Shown here: positions 36,838 through 46,299 of the stretch, one piece after another
Position numbering within the stretch: position 1 is the first letter of the stretch
Layout: each line of letters starts with the position of its first letter
DNA from: JAFALK01 sp042701975
GTDB taxonomy: Bacteria; Pseudomonadota; Gammaproteobacteria; Burkholderiales; Burkholderiaceae_C
Reading direction: 5' to 3'
NCBI GenBank assembly: GCA_042701975.1
Contig: CP170561.1
Coordinates: forward strand, 3,658,001 to 3,722,000
Length of the DNA: 64,000 nucleotides
Notes under the pieces: generated by a model
The model's input: only the letters and a program-made list of their open reading frames with translations
What the model was told of the DNA's origin: nothing
Database searches by the model: none
Position numbers and translations under genes: made by a program

Positions 36838-38319
36838 CTAGCCGAGCATCTGTTTCAGTACCTGGTGATGCCGCGGCATGCGCTCGACCGAGGCCGCGAT
36901 GCCGTTGCGGCGGCCCTGCAGGGCTTGCAGCGCGCGCTCGGCCGGGATCTCGGCGAGCACCGGGTCTTCTTGCTCGGGCCAGTGGTCCATGCCAGCGTGG
37001 ATGGCCAGCCAGCCGTTGCCATCTGCGCACTCGTCGTCGTACTCGTGCAGCACGCCGAAGCGGCGCCACAGCTCCAGCTTGAAGGCCAGCGTCTCGGGCA
37101 GCTCCATCGTCGACACGTGACGCCAGAGCTCGCTGTCACGGCGGCGCGTCAGGCAGTAGTGCTGGATGATGAAGTCGCGGGTGCGCGCGAAGCGGCGCAA
37201 GGAGCCCTCATTGAAGAGGGCCCGGTCGCTCTCGTTCAGCGGCCTGCCCGCCATCAGCGCTGCCATCAGCCGGCCAATGCCATCCTGGATCAGGTAGATG
37301 CTGGTGGATTCGAGAGGCTCCAGAAAGCCCGACGACAAGCCGATGGCGACGACGTTGTGCACCCAGAGACGCTGGCGGTGGCCCGTCTTGAAACGTAGCA
37401 GCCGCGGCTCGGCCAAGGGCTTGCCGTCCAGCCGGTCCAGCAGCTGTTCGCGCGCGCGCTCGACGTCGATGAAGCGGCTCGAAAAGACATGGCCGTGGCC
37501 GGTACGGTTTTGCAGCGGGATGCGCCAGGCCCAGCCGCCTTCCAGCGCAGTGGCGCAGGTGTAGGGGGGAATTTCCTCACCGACGCTTTCGCAGGGGCAG
37601 GCCCAGGCGGCATCAACGGGCAGCCAATGGCTGAAGTCGACGAAGGGCTCCGCCAGCGCTTCGCCGAGCAGCAGCGACCGAAAGCCCGAGCAGTCGATGA
37701 AGAGATCGCCCTCGATGCGCCGTCCGTCGCGCAGCTGCAGCGCGGCGACTCCGCCATCGGCGCGGCGCTGCACTTCGACGACGTGTCCAAGCGTATGGCG
37801 CGCGCCCCGCTGCACCGCCAGCTTGCGCAGGAATGCGGCGTACTGCAGGGCGTCAAAGTGGTAGGCATGCCTGAACTGGGACTGCTCGTCGTGCCGCATG
37901 AAGCGGCCCTTCATCGCCATCACGGTCGGCAGGCACTGCAGTCCGAGCGGCCCGTCCTGCTTCATGCGCCGGTGCTGGGCCCACAGCGCCTGCGAGCCGG
38001 ACAGGACACCGAGGGGACCGAAGGTGTGGAAGTAGTCCCGCCCGATCTCCAGCCAGTCGCGAAAGCGTATGCCGAGCTTGAAGCTGCCATGGGTGGCGGC
38101 CAGGAACTCGGCCTCGTCGATGCCCAAGGATTGGTTGAAGTTCCGGATGGACGGCAAGGTGGCTTCGCCGACACCGATGATGCCGATGTCCTCGGCCTCG
38201 ACCAGCTCGACGGTCGCCCTGCCCTTCAGACCGGTGGCCAGGACGGCAGCCGTCATCCAGCCGGCGCTGCCACCGCCCACGACGACGATGCGATCGGGTT
38301 TCTGCGACATGAGAGACAT
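36838..38319 (-). CDS. Flavin-dependent tryptophan-halogenase family protein A
   Basis: 493 residues. FAD-binding GGGSAGW (15-21), GVGEATLPSIR (49-59), Lys81 in SFKLGIRF at the place of the catalytic lysine of PrnA/RebH, the WAWRIP (WxWxIP) motif that blocks oxygenase activity, and EPLESTS with the conserved Glu. So the catalytic features of a halogenase are present. Members of this family recur beside TonB receptors in sugar-utilization loci of Proteobacteria, where their substrate is unknown. It lies 30 bases after a closely similar copy and 48 before the TonB-PA14 gene. The start may be the second Met (MSQKPDR). Confidence 0.88.
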   Translation of the reverse strand: MSLMSQKPDRIVVVGGGSAGWMTAAVLATGLKGRATVELVEAEDIGIIGVGEATLPSIRNFNQSLGIDEAEFLAATHGSFKLGIRFRDWLEIGRDYFHTFGPLGVLSGSQALWAQHRRMKQDGPLGLQCLPTVMAMKGRFMRHDEQSQFRHAYHFDALQYAAFLRKLAVQRGARHTLGHVVEVQRRADGGVAALQLRDGRRIEGDLFIDCSGFRSLLLGEALAEPFVDFSHWLPVDAAWACPCESVGEEIPPYTCATALEGGWAWRIPLQNRTGHGHVFSSRFIDVERAREQLLDRLDGKPLAEPRLLRFKTGHRQRLWVHNVVAIGLSSGFLEPLESTSIYLIQDGIGRLMAALMAGRPLNESDRALFNEGSLRRFARTRDFIIQHYCLTRRRDSELWRHVSTMELPETLAFKLELWRRFGVLHEYDDECADGNGWLAIHAGMDHWPEQEDPVLAEIPAERALQALQGRRNGIAASVERMPRHHQVLKQMLG

Positions 38320-38349
38320 CGTTCGGCAGCCTGGGTCCTGAACGGCCCG

Positions 38350-39822
38350 TCAGGCCAGCACGCTCTGCAGCATGCGATGGTGCTGCGGCATGCGCTCCAC
38401 CGCGGCAGCGATGCCGTCACGGCGGCCGCGCAGCGCACTGGCCGCGCGCTCGCGCGGTACTTCGGCAAAAACCGGGTCGTAGCGCTCGGGCCAATGGTCC
38501 ATGCCCGCATGAATGGCCAGCCAGCTGGTGGCATCGAAGCCTTCCTCGTCGTACTCGTGCAGCACGCCGTAGCGCCGCCACAGCGCCAGCCGGAAGGCCA
38601 GCGTCTCGGGAAGCTCCATCGATGCAACATGGCGCCACAACTCGCTGTCGCGGCGCCGGGTCAGGCAGTAGTGCAGCACGATGAAGTCGCGGATTCGCCC
38701 GAAGCGCCGCGCGGCGCCATCGTTGAACAGCGCCCTGTCGTTCTCGCCCAGTGGCCGGCCGACCTGCAGCGCCGCCATCAGCCGGGCGATGCCGTCCTGG
38801 ATCAGGTAGATGCTGGTGGACTCCAACGGCTCCAGAAAGCCCGAGGACAAGCCGATGGCGACGACGTTGTGGACCCAGAAACGCTGGCGGTGACCCGTCT
38901 TGAAACGCAGCAGCCGCGGCTCGGCCAGCGGCTTGCCGTCCAGCCTCGCCAGCAACTGTTCGCGGGCGCGCTCGGGGTCGATGAAGCGACTGGAGAACAC
39001 ATGGCCGTGGCCGGTGCGGTTTTGCAGCGGGATGTGCCAGGCCCAGCCGCCTTCCAGCGCCGTGGCTGTCGTATACGGCGCGAGCTCCTCGCCGCTGCGC
39101 TCGCAGGGGCAGGCCCAGGCCGCATCGACGGGCAGCCAATGGCTGAAGTCAACGAAGGGTTCTTCCAGCGTCTTGCCCAGCAGCAGCGAACGGAAGCCCG
39201 AGCAGTCGATGAACAGGTCGCCTTCGACGCGGCGGCCATCGTCCAGCAGCACGGCGGCGACACCGCCGTCCGGCCGGCGCAGCACATCGACGATGCGCCC
39301 CTGCGTGTGCAGAGCGCCGCGCTGCACCGCGAGCTGGCGCAGGAAGACGCCGTACTGGACGGCATCGAAGTGATAGGCGTACTTGAACTCCTCCTGCTCG
39401 GAGGGCAACGCGAATCGCCCCCGCATCGCCATCACCGTGGGCACACATTGCAGGCCGAGCGGCTCGGTCAGCCCCAGTCGGCGATGCTGGGCCCACAGCG
39501 TCTGCGAGCCGAACAAGTTGCCGAAATGGCCGAAGGTATGGAAGTAGTCCCTGCCCCTTTCTAGCCAGTCGCAGAAGCGGATGCCGAGCTTGTAGGTGCC
39601 GTTGGTTGCGCCAAGGAAGGCGGCCTCGTCGATGCCCACCAGCCGGTTGTACTGGCGGATCGACGGGAAGGTCGCCTCGCCGACACCGACGATGCCGATG
39701 TCTTCGGACTCGACGACCTCAACTCGCACCCGGTCCTTCAAGCCGGTGGCGAGCGCTGCGGCCGTCATCCAGCCCGCGCTGCCACCGCCGACGATGACGA
39801 GGCGGTCAAGTTGCTGCGGCAT
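38350..39822 (-). CDS. Flavin-dependent tryptophan-halogenase family protein B
   Basis: 490 residues, very similar to the neighbouring copy A over its whole length; long identical stretches include DLFIDCSGFRSLLLG, FVDFSHWLPVDAAWACPCE and VVAIGLSSGFLEPLESTSI. Motifs: GGGSAGW, Lys78 in TYKLGIRF, WAWHIP and the EPLESTS Glu. The pair is a tandem duplication, with copies diverged most in the mid-section near residues 95-150. It is the gene after the TonB receptor (30-base gap). Confidence 0.88.
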   Translation of the reverse strand: MPQQLDRLVIVGGGSAGWMTAAALATGLKDRVRVEVVESEDIGIVGVGEATFPSIRQYNRLVGIDEAAFLGATNGTYKLGIRFCDWLERGRDYFHTFGHFGNLFGSQTLWAQHRRLGLTEPLGLQCVPTVMAMRGRFALPSEQEEFKYAYHFDAVQYGVFLRQLAVQRGALHTQGRIVDVLRRPDGGVAAVLLDDGRRVEGDLFIDCSGFRSLLLGKTLEEPFVDFSHWLPVDAAWACPCERSGEELAPYTTATALEGGWAWHIPLQNRTGHGHVFSSRFIDPERAREQLLARLDGKPLAEPRLLRFKTGHRQRFWVHNVVAIGLSSGFLEPLESTSIYLIQDGIARLMAALQVGRPLGENDRALFNDGAARRFGRIRDFIVLHYCLTRRRDSELWRHVASMELPETLAFRLALWRRYGVLHEYDEEGFDATSWLAIHAGMDHWPERYDPVFAEVPRERAASALRGRRDGIAAAVERMPQHHRMLQSVLA

Positions 39823-39852
39823 GTGCCTCCTACGCTCGGGCGTCCTTGCCGG

Positions 39853-42800
39853 TCAGAGCTCGTAGCGGCCGCTGATGTAATAGCTGCGGCCCGGGAAGCG
39901 CCAGCTCGTGCCCATGAAGCCCGGCGTCTGCTGGACGGTCTCGCGCACCATCACGTTGTTGAGGTTGGACACGCTGAGCGACATCGACAACTTCTTGGTG
40001 AAACTGTACGACATGCCACCGTCCCACTGGCCGTAGGCCTCTTGCCACTGCGGCACGCCCCACCAGGTGTCCTGCGCGCCCACGCGCTTCGGATCGGCGC
40101 TGGTGCCATTGCCGCCGCTCGGCCCGAATCCGCCCACCTGCTCTAGCATGCGGCTGTTCCAGTTGTAGGCCAGGCGCGCCGAGAATCCATTCCTGTCGTA
40201 GCGGAATGCGAAGTTGGCAGAGTTCTTCACCATGCCCGGCAGCGGCAGATTGCCGAATGGCAGGCCGTTGGTGTCGCAGCCGTACACCCGCACGGCGTCG
40301 TCGGTGATTGAGCTGTTGGCCGGGCAGTACTGCGTCTGGGCATCGCGGTAGAACTTCTGCGTGCTGCCGATGTAGGTGTAGTTGAACGAGACGCCGAAGC
40401 CCTTGGCCCAGTCGGGTAGCACGTCCTTCAGGGAGTCGAAGTGGTCGAGGTAGGTCTCGGCGCCGAACTCGATGCCATGCACCCAGGCGCGGGCCGCATT
40501 GCGCGGACCCGTGATGGAGAAGGTCTGCGGATTGCCTCCGAGGCTGTCGTAGCTGCGGGTGTAGCGGCCGTTGTAGATGACGTCCTTCACGTCCTTGTAG
40601 AACACCGTGGCCGTGATCGCCTGCCCATTGCGGGGGTAGAACTCCAGCGCGAGGTCAAAGTTGTTGGCCGTCAGCGGCCTGAGCTTCACGTTGCCCGTGT
40701 TCTGGCCGGTGTAGGTGACGGTGTGGTTGGTGCTGTCGTAGTTCTGCGATAGCGTGACGGACTCCTGCAGCTGCTGGAAGCCCGGCCGGTAGACACTGCG
40801 CGCCGCCGCAAAGCGGGCGAGCAGCTTGTTGTTGCCCAGCAAGTCGGCCTTCAGGTTGAGGGTGGGCAGCACATCCACGTGGCTGTCTTGCACGTTCAGC
40901 GGATCGCTGATCACGCCGAACTGCGGCAGGTCCGGCGGCGTGGTGCTGGTGTACTTCGGGGCGAAGACGATGTAGCCGTGCGAAACCGCCTTGGTGTAGA
41001 CGGCGCGAAGACCCACATTGCCCTCGACGGGCACGGGCAAGTCATCGAAACCGAAGCGCAGCGTGCCGTAGAGCGCGTTGGTCGTTTCGCTGACGTCGCT
41101 CTTGTGGTCGGGACTCACCCCGTACTGGAGCTGGGCGTCAAAGGTGTTCTGAGTGCAGTTCGGCGTGACACCCAAGGCTTGCGCGCCCTGCACGCAATTC
41201 ACGTAGCCCACCTTCTGCATCAGCGCGTTGTAGGCGTTGGGGTAGTCATTCATCATCGCGTAGGTGGGGAACACGATGTTCGGCAGATTGCCCAGCTTGC
41301 CCTGGTAGAAGTTCGGGAAGGCATACACCTCCGTCGCTCCGATCCCCTTGAAGGCCGGATTGCCCAGGTACGGGAAATTGGTCATCGATTGCCAGCCCGA
41401 TGAGTTCGCCTGGGTCGGGGCCGTGCCCGCGACCGGTGTCGGCCGCACGGACCAGGGCTGGGCGATCGATTGCCAGCCCACGCTGGTGTGGTCGGAAGCG
41501 TAGACCGCCTGCTCGCGCACCGAGGTCTTGTACGAGGTGCGGAAGCCGAAGCGGACATCGCGCAGGATCGGATCGTCGAACTTGAGTCGCGCGTCGACCT
41601 TCCAGGCATACAGGTTCGCGTCGCCCTTGACCTGGATGGGTTGGATCACGTTCCAGTAGTAGTTGTTCGGGTCACTCAGGAACTGCCGCGCCGCGTCGTC
41701 AAAACCGATTTGCACGGGGCCCGTGCCGTTCGGTGTGTTGATTTGCATCATCGGCGTGAAAGTCGACAACTGGATTTCGCGTCCCGTCGTCTCGAACTTG
41801 GAATGCACCCACTGCAGGTCGTTCTGGAGGGCCAGACGGTCATTCACGGCCCACTTGAAATTCCAGGCCAGCTCGCTCGTCGCGGTGTTGTGCTGGTTGG
41901 TGGAGCGGCTGGTGCCCAGGCTGAGGCCGCCAGCGGCGAACTGGTTCGCGCCTTTGCCGGCGGTGTCGTAGTTGTAGGTCGGCTTGCCGTTGCTGTCGAG
42001 GACGGGGTTGCCGCTCGCATCGACGATCGGCGTCGGCTGGAACGGATAGGTGTAGGTCCCGCCCGTCACCACGCCGCGAGCGTCGATCACTGGATTGGCC
42101 ACGTTCACGCGATAGATCGATTCGCCGAGGTTGCCGTCCGCGAAGTTGGGATACACGCTCGAGCCCGTGTCGTGATCCTTGGAGCGCGACGTGAAGTAGG
42201 TGACGGCCGATTCCATGCCGTTCTTCTTCCACTGCAGCGCGCCATAGAAGCCCTTGCGATTGGACGAGCCGACGTTGTCGCCCCAGCTGGCGCCGGACGG
42301 CATCCAGACGGTCTTGCCCGGCACGAGGTCAGTGCGCGGGAAGTAGGGGCTGATCTGGACGTGCTCGGACTCGTACGTCGAGTTGTTCACTGCGAGATCG
42401 ACCAGCAGGCCCACGCGACCGTGGTCGGTGTCCCATGTCTTCGAGTACAGGCCCGACACCGCCGGCGCTGACTTCCTGGACCGCTCTTCGTAGTTGGCGC
42501 CGAAGGAGACATAGCTCTTGGTGCCGTTGAAGTCGAAGGGCAGCGCGGTGCGCAGGTTGATGAGGCCGCTGACGCTGCCTTCGATCTGCTCGGCGGACGG
42601 GTTCTTGTAGGTGTCCACGCCGATCATCAGTTCGGCGGGCACGGCGCTCCAGGTCAGGTCGCGACCGGGCCAGCCGGCGGAGAACACCTCACGGCCGTTC
42701 AGATTGGACGAGCCCCAGGACAGGCCGCGGACGCGTATACCCGAACCATCCGTGGAGAAATGCGTGGCGTCGTTGTTGATTGACCGCTGGCGCTGGACGT

Positions 42801-43125
42801 TCACGCCGACCACGCGCTGCAGCACCTCCGTGATCGACTTGTCCGGCAGCTTACCCGCCTCTTCGGCGACCACGGAATCGACGATCTCTTCGGCGTTCTG
42901 CTTGAACTTCTGAGCCGATTGCAAAGCGGCGCGCTGCCCTTCCACAACCACGGTATCCAAGGTGCTGGTCGTGGCCGCGGGTGCGGCCGCAGGCGTGGTT
43001 GCGGGAGTGGTTGTGCCCGGGTCTTTCGGCGGGGTCGTTTGCGCGAATGCGGTGCCGCCCGCGCTCAGAAGCGCCAGGTGAAGCACCCCGCGATGGATCG
43101 CGGTGGTCTTGAATTGTTCTTTCAC
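39853..43125 (-). CDS. TonB-dependent outer-membrane receptor
   Basis: 1090 residues. Signal peptide to about Ala28 (GTAFAQ), Thr/Ala/Pro-rich stretch, TonB box DTVVVEGQR (57-65), plug domain (about 70-210: KLPDKSITEVLQRVVGVNVQR, SGIRVRGL, IEGSVSGLINLRT) and a 22-strand barrel to the C-terminus, which ends WRFPGRSYYISGRYEL. The size and VVGVNVQR/RVRGL motifs are typical of the large receptors for oligosaccharides in Caulobacter and Xanthomonas. It most likely imports xyloglucan oligosaccharides. It follows the surface lipoprotein gene by 86 bases without an operator between, so both share the promoter at 44.7 kb. A decayed paralogue lies at 740-981. Confidence 0.93.
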   Translation of the reverse strand: MKEQFKTTAIHRGVLHLALLSAGGTAFAQTTPPKDPGTTTPATTPAAAPAATTSTLDTVVVEGQRAALQSAQKFKQNAEEIVDSVVAEEAGKLPDKSITEVLQRVVGVNVQRQRSINNDATHFSTDGSGIRVRGLSWGSSNLNGREVFSAGWPGRDLTWSAVPAELMIGVDTYKNPSAEQIEGSVSGLINLRTALPFDFNGTKSYVSFGANYEERSRKSAPAVSGLYSKTWDTDHGRVGLLVDLAVNNSTYESEHVQISPYFPRTDLVPGKTVWMPSGASWGDNVGSSNRKGFYGALQWKKNGMESAVTYFTSRSKDHDTGSSVYPNFADGNLGESIYRVNVANPVIDARGVVTGGTYTYPFQPTPIVDASGNPVLDSNGKPTYNYDTAGKGANQFAAGGLSLGTSRSTNQHNTATSELAWNFKWAVNDRLALQNDLQWVHSKFETTGREIQLSTFTPMMQINTPNGTGPVQIGFDDAARQFLSDPNNYYWNVIQPIQVKGDANLYAWKVDARLKFDDPILRDVRFGFRTSYKTSVREQAVYASDHTSVGWQSIAQPWSVRPTPVAGTAPTQANSSGWQSMTNFPYLGNPAFKGIGATEVYAFPNFYQGKLGNLPNIVFPTYAMMNDYPNAYNALMQKVGYVNCVQGAQALGVTPNCTQNTFDAQLQYGVSPDHKSDVSETTNALYGTLRFGFDDLPVPVEGNVGLRAVYTKAVSHGYIVFAPKYTSTTPPDLPQFGVISDPLNVQDSHVDVLPTLNLKADLLGNNKLLARFAAARSVYRPGFQQLQESVTLSQNYDSTNHTVTYTGQNTGNVKLRPLTANNFDLALEFYPRNGQAITATVFYKDVKDVIYNGRYTRSYDSLGGNPQTFSITGPRNAARAWVHGIEFGAETYLDHFDSLKDVLPDWAKGFGVSFNYTYIGSTQKFYRDAQTQYCPANSSITDDAVRVYGCDTNGLPFGNLPLPGMVKNSANFAFRYDRNGFSARLAYNWNSRMLEQVGGFGPSGGNGTSADPKRVGAQDTWWGVPQWQEAYGQWDGGMSYSFTKKLSMSLSVSNLNNVMVRETVQQTPGFMGTSWRFPGRSYYISGRYEL

Positions 43126-43211
43126 GAGGGGGTCTCCAATTTCCTTCGATGGACTTGACGACGTCGCTCGATGTCGGCGCGTCGAATGCTCTGCCAGCGA
43201 TCACCCGATCT

Positions 43212-44624
43212 CTACTGGATCGTGACGCTTCCGGTGATCGAGAGGGACGACGAGTAGAAGGCGGCGCCCGGTGACGAGTCGTTGATGTCAAAGAGCTTCA
43301 GCCGCATGCGGACGATGTCGGACGAGCCCAGCAGCGTCGCGGCCGAGGTGCGCGCATCCTTGAAGCCATCCAGGGCGGCGTTGAAGGCGGCGAGATTCGC
43401 GGGGGCGCCCGTGCTGTCCCAAGGGTTGGGCAATTTGCGCACCTGATCGTCCACCGACGCGGCCGTCACACCGGCAAGCCCGCAGTTGTTGGTCACGGCG
43501 AAATTGCTCAGCGGAATGTTGTAGCCCACCGAACCCGCCTGCCGCGGCCAGACCAGGGTTGCCAGCTCGACATTGCAGCCGTTGTTCGACTTGCCCAGAT
43601 CCAGGTACAGCACGATCGGGTGACCCGACGCGTACAGGCCCTGGGGCACGCCCATGGTGAAGCCCAGGGAGGTTTCGGTCGTGACCCTGAGGCCGGTCGT
43701 CGTGTCGCCGCTCGAAGCGAAGCCAGTCCGTCCGGGCGCAAAGATGTCGATCTGGTTCAGACCGGTGTGCCAGCCTGTCGGGAAGTTGGCCTTCGGAACT
43801 TCGAGCGCCGAGGTGAGCGTCTTGCCGTCGCTCGAAACCGTGTGGTAGCACCAGTCGGGACGGTCGACACCGCACCATTGCCAGCCCGAGTTCAGCGTGC
43901 TGTCCCACGGATTGACCGTGATGCCGCCGCCCTGTGCGGTGAGCAGGCTGCTCGAGGAGCCCGGGCCGGTTCCCGTCGCCACGTCGAAGCCGTCCGCCAG
44001 CAGCAAGGGATCGACCGCGATGAAGCGCTGGAGTGTTTGAGCAGCGTAGTGGTCGTCACCGGCCTGCGTGGCCGTGACCGCGCAGCTGCCCTTGCTCAGC
44101 ACCTTGAGCGTGCTGCCGCTGAGGGAACAGGTGGCCGGCGTGTCGACCTTGAAGGTGACCGGAAGTCCAGCGTCCGACGTCGCGCTGAGCGCGACCGTGC
44201 TTGTCGCTGCGCTGAGCACGTAGTCCGGCGGCGCGAAGGTCAGCACCTGCGCATGCTTGAGCACGACGAACAGCTGGCTGGTGTCGTCCGCGGGAGCCCA
44301 CTGCGTGCCGTTCGACGCCCCGCCGGCCTGGCTTGCAGTCACCAAGCATTCGCCCGCAGACACCAGGGTGAGCTGATTGCCCGAAACGGTACAGGTGCTG
44401 GGCGTCCCGGACTTGAACGTCACGGGAAGACCCGAATCAGCCGTGGCCAGGAGCGCCACCGGCCCGTTCAGCAAGGTGGCGCCGCCGGGGTAGGCAAAGG
44501 TGATGCCCTGGATTCGCCCGCCCGAGGCGCCGCTGCCGCCACCGCCGCCACCGCAGGCGGCCAACGCGGCGCATGTCGCCAACAGCGTCAACTTCCGGCC
44601 GTGCCGAAATGCTTTCTGTTTCAC
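43212..44624 (-). CDS. Surface lipoprotein, candidate glycan-binding partner of the TonB receptor
   Basis: 470 residues starting at a GTG (44624) preceded by GAGGAG. Lipobox L-A-A-C gives Cys24, then a poly-Gly/Ser stretch. Residues about 38-115 and 127-205 are two Ig-like repeats sharing LPVTFK, PxTCxxSGxxL and GxCxVTAxQAG. The C-terminal half (about 215-470) is a separate beta-rich domain (NPWDSTLNSGWQWCGVDRP, SLGFTMGVPQGLYASGHPIV, LYLDLGKSNNGCNVELATLVW) without glycosidase motifs, possibly lectin-like. First gene of the operon lipoprotein, receptor, two halogenases, TonB-PA14. The layout recalls SusE/SusF or surface glycan-binding proteins of Bacteroidota, but no homology is claimed. Confidence 0.8.
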   Translation of the reverse strand: MKQKAFRHGRKLTLLATCAALAACGGGGGGSGASGGRIQGITFAYPGGATLLNGPVALLATADSGLPVTFKSGTPSTCTVSGNQLTLVSAGECLVTASQAGGASNGTQWAPADDTSQLFVVLKHAQVLTFAPPDYVLSAATSTVALSATSDAGLPVTFKVDTPATCSLSGSTLKVLSKGSCAVTATQAGDDHYAAQTLQRFIAVDPLLLADGFDVATGTGPGSSSSLLTAQGGGITVNPWDSTLNSGWQWCGVDRPDWCYHTVSSDGKTLTSALEVPKANFPTGWHTGLNQIDIFAPGRTGFASSGDTTTGLRVTTETSLGFTMGVPQGLYASGHPIVLYLDLGKSNNGCNVELATLVWPRQAGSVGYNIPLSNFAVTNNCGLAGVTAASVDDQVRKLPNPWDSTGAPANLAAFNAALDGFKDARTSAATLLGSSDIVRMRLKLFDINDSSPGAAFYSSSLSITGSVTIQ

Positions 44625-44696
44625 GTTTTGTCTCCTCGATCTGTAGGGATCTGTCGAAAAGTCGCTTGTCAGCTACGACCTGGAGGAATCATAAAT

Positions 44697-44741
44697 TTGG
44701 TCTGACCAGGCAACATTAGGGCAAACTCGCGGTCTTACCAA
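44697..44741. promoter_or_regulatory. Twin FadR-type operators in the divergent receptor/halogenase promoter
   Basis: TTGGTCTGACCAG at 44697-44709 and GCGGTCTTACCAA at 44729-44741, centres 32 bp apart, between the lipoprotein (minus, start 44624) and halogenase C (plus, start 44767). Spacing and spacer resemble 1081-1125. Confidence 0.8.
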
Positions 44742-44766
44742 ATTGAAAGATTGGAGGGTTCTTCTT

Positions 44767-46299
44767 ATGCGAAGCGTCCCTTTGAGAAGAATCGTCATCG
44801 TGGGCGGCGGCAGTGCGGGCTGGATCACCGCGGCGCCCCTGGCGCGAATGCTGTGCAGGCCGGACCAGCCGCAGCTGCACTGCGCAGTCACCCTGGTGGA
44901 ATCCGCCGAGATCGGCACCGTCGGCGTCGGCGAAGCCACGTTGCCGAGCATCCGCTTCTACAACCAGCTGCTGGGCATCGACGAGGCCGATTTCGTCCGC
45001 AAGACCCAGGCCAGCTACAAGCTGGGCATCGAGTTCCGCGATTGGGGCCGCGTCGGCCACCGCTTCTTCCACGGCTTTGGCGGCTTTGGGCCGGCCATCC
45101 ACAACCGGCCGCTCTGGGCCTACTGGTTGCGGCTGCGCGAGCGGGATCCCGCCCTGCCCTCCTACGAGGAATGGTCGACCGCGACGATGCTGGCCCGCGA
45201 CCAGCGTTTCGCGCTGCCGCGACCGGGTGAGGACTCCCCGGCAGGCGCTTTCGACTACGGCTACCACTTCGACGCCACGCTGTACGGCGGCTATTTGCGC
45301 GACTACGCCTGCCGGCATGGCGCACAGCGCGTCGAGGGCACCATCGTTCGCGCAGAGACATCGGCAGAGAACGGCTTCGTGACGGCCCTGCATCTGAGCG
45401 ACGGGCGCCGCATCGAGGGCGATCTCTTCATCGATTGCTCGGGCTTTCGCGCACTGCTGATCGATGGCGCCATGAAGTCGCCCTACGAAGACTGGAGCCA
45501 ATGGCTGCCGTGCAACCGCGCGCTGGCCGTGCCCTGCAGCCGCACGGACCCGCTGACGCCCTACACCACCTCGACCGCGCACAGCGCCGGCTGGCAATGG
45601 CGCATCCCGCTGCAGCACCGCACAGGCAACGGCCTGGTCTACTGCAGCAGCCACCTCGACGACGACAAAGCGACGAGCCTGCTGCTGACCAGCCTGGACG
45701 GCAAGGCGATGGACGAGCCGCGCCAGCAACGCTTCGTGACCGGGCGGCGCAAGAAGAGCTGGGTCAAGAACGTCGTGGCCATCGGCTTGTCCTCGGGTTT
45801 CCTGGAACCCCTGGAGTCCACCAGCCTGCATCTCATCATGGAAGCCGTGAGCCGCCTGACGGCACTCCTGCCCGACCGCAATTTCGCACCGACGCTGGCC
45901 GACGAGTTCAACCGCCAGATGGCCTGTCGCTACGAGTCGGTGCGCGACTTCATCATCCTGCACTACAAGCTGGGCGAGCGGCGCGACACCGAGTTCTGGC
46001 GCCACTGCGCGGCCATGAGCATCCCGGATGCGCTGGCGCACCAGATCGAGCTGTTCCAACGGACCGGTCGCGTGGCCATCCTCGAACCCGAGGGCTTCGC
46101 CGAGCCCTCATGGGCCTCCATCCTGCTGGGCCTGGGCGTCATGCCGCAGGGCCGCGACCCCTACATCGACCTCGTGGACATCGACGTCGTGCGGCAGCAC
46201 CTGCTGAGCGTGCGCGACACCATCGGACAGATGGTCAGGGCCCTGCCCTCCCACGGGGAGTTCCTGTCAAGGGTCAGCCCGCGGCAGCTCAGCCCGTGA
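44767..46299 (+). CDS. Flavin-dependent tryptophan-halogenase family protein C
   Basis: 510 residues. The ATG at 44767 has GGAGGG eight bases upstream; an earlier in-frame ATG at 44743 falls directly after the operator and is less likely. Motifs: GGGSAGW (13-19), GVGEATLPSIR, Lys85 in SYKLGIEF, WQWRIP and EPLESTS. It is clearly a different subgroup from copies A and B (insert near 105-150, PLWAYWLRLRERDP) and is the closest match to the relic at 1214-1333. Its 3' end overlaps the end of the convergent GntR gene by 11 bases. Confidence 0.88.
   Translation: MRSVPLRRIVIVGGGSAGWITAAPLARMLCRPDQPQLHCAVTLVESAEIGTVGVGEATLPSIRFYNQLLGIDEADFVRKTQASYKLGIEFRDWGRVGHRFFHGFGGFGPAIHNRPLWAYWLRLRERDPALPSYEEWSTATMLARDQRFALPRPGEDSPAGAFDYGYHFDATLYGGYLRDYACRHGAQRVEGTIVRAETSAENGFVTALHLSDGRRIEGDLFIDCSGFRALLIDGAMKSPYEDWSQWLPCNRALAVPCSRTDPLTPYTTSTAHSAGWQWRIPLQHRTGNGLVYCSSHLDDDKATSLLLTSLDGKAMDEPRQQRFVTGRRKKSWVKNVVAIGLSSGFLEPLESTSLHLIMEAVSRLTALLPDRNFAPTLADEFNRQMACRYESVRDFIILHYKLGERRDTEFWRHCAAMSIPDALAHQIELFQRTGRVAILEPEGFAEPSWASILLGLGVMPQGRDPYIDLVDIDVVRQHLLSVRDTIGQMVRALPSHGEFLSRVSPRQLSP

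Noticed and set aside
36838..39822. Assembly artefact as explanation for the two similar halogenase genes
   Set aside because: The copies differ at many positions throughout, including silent sites, so they are real paralogues.
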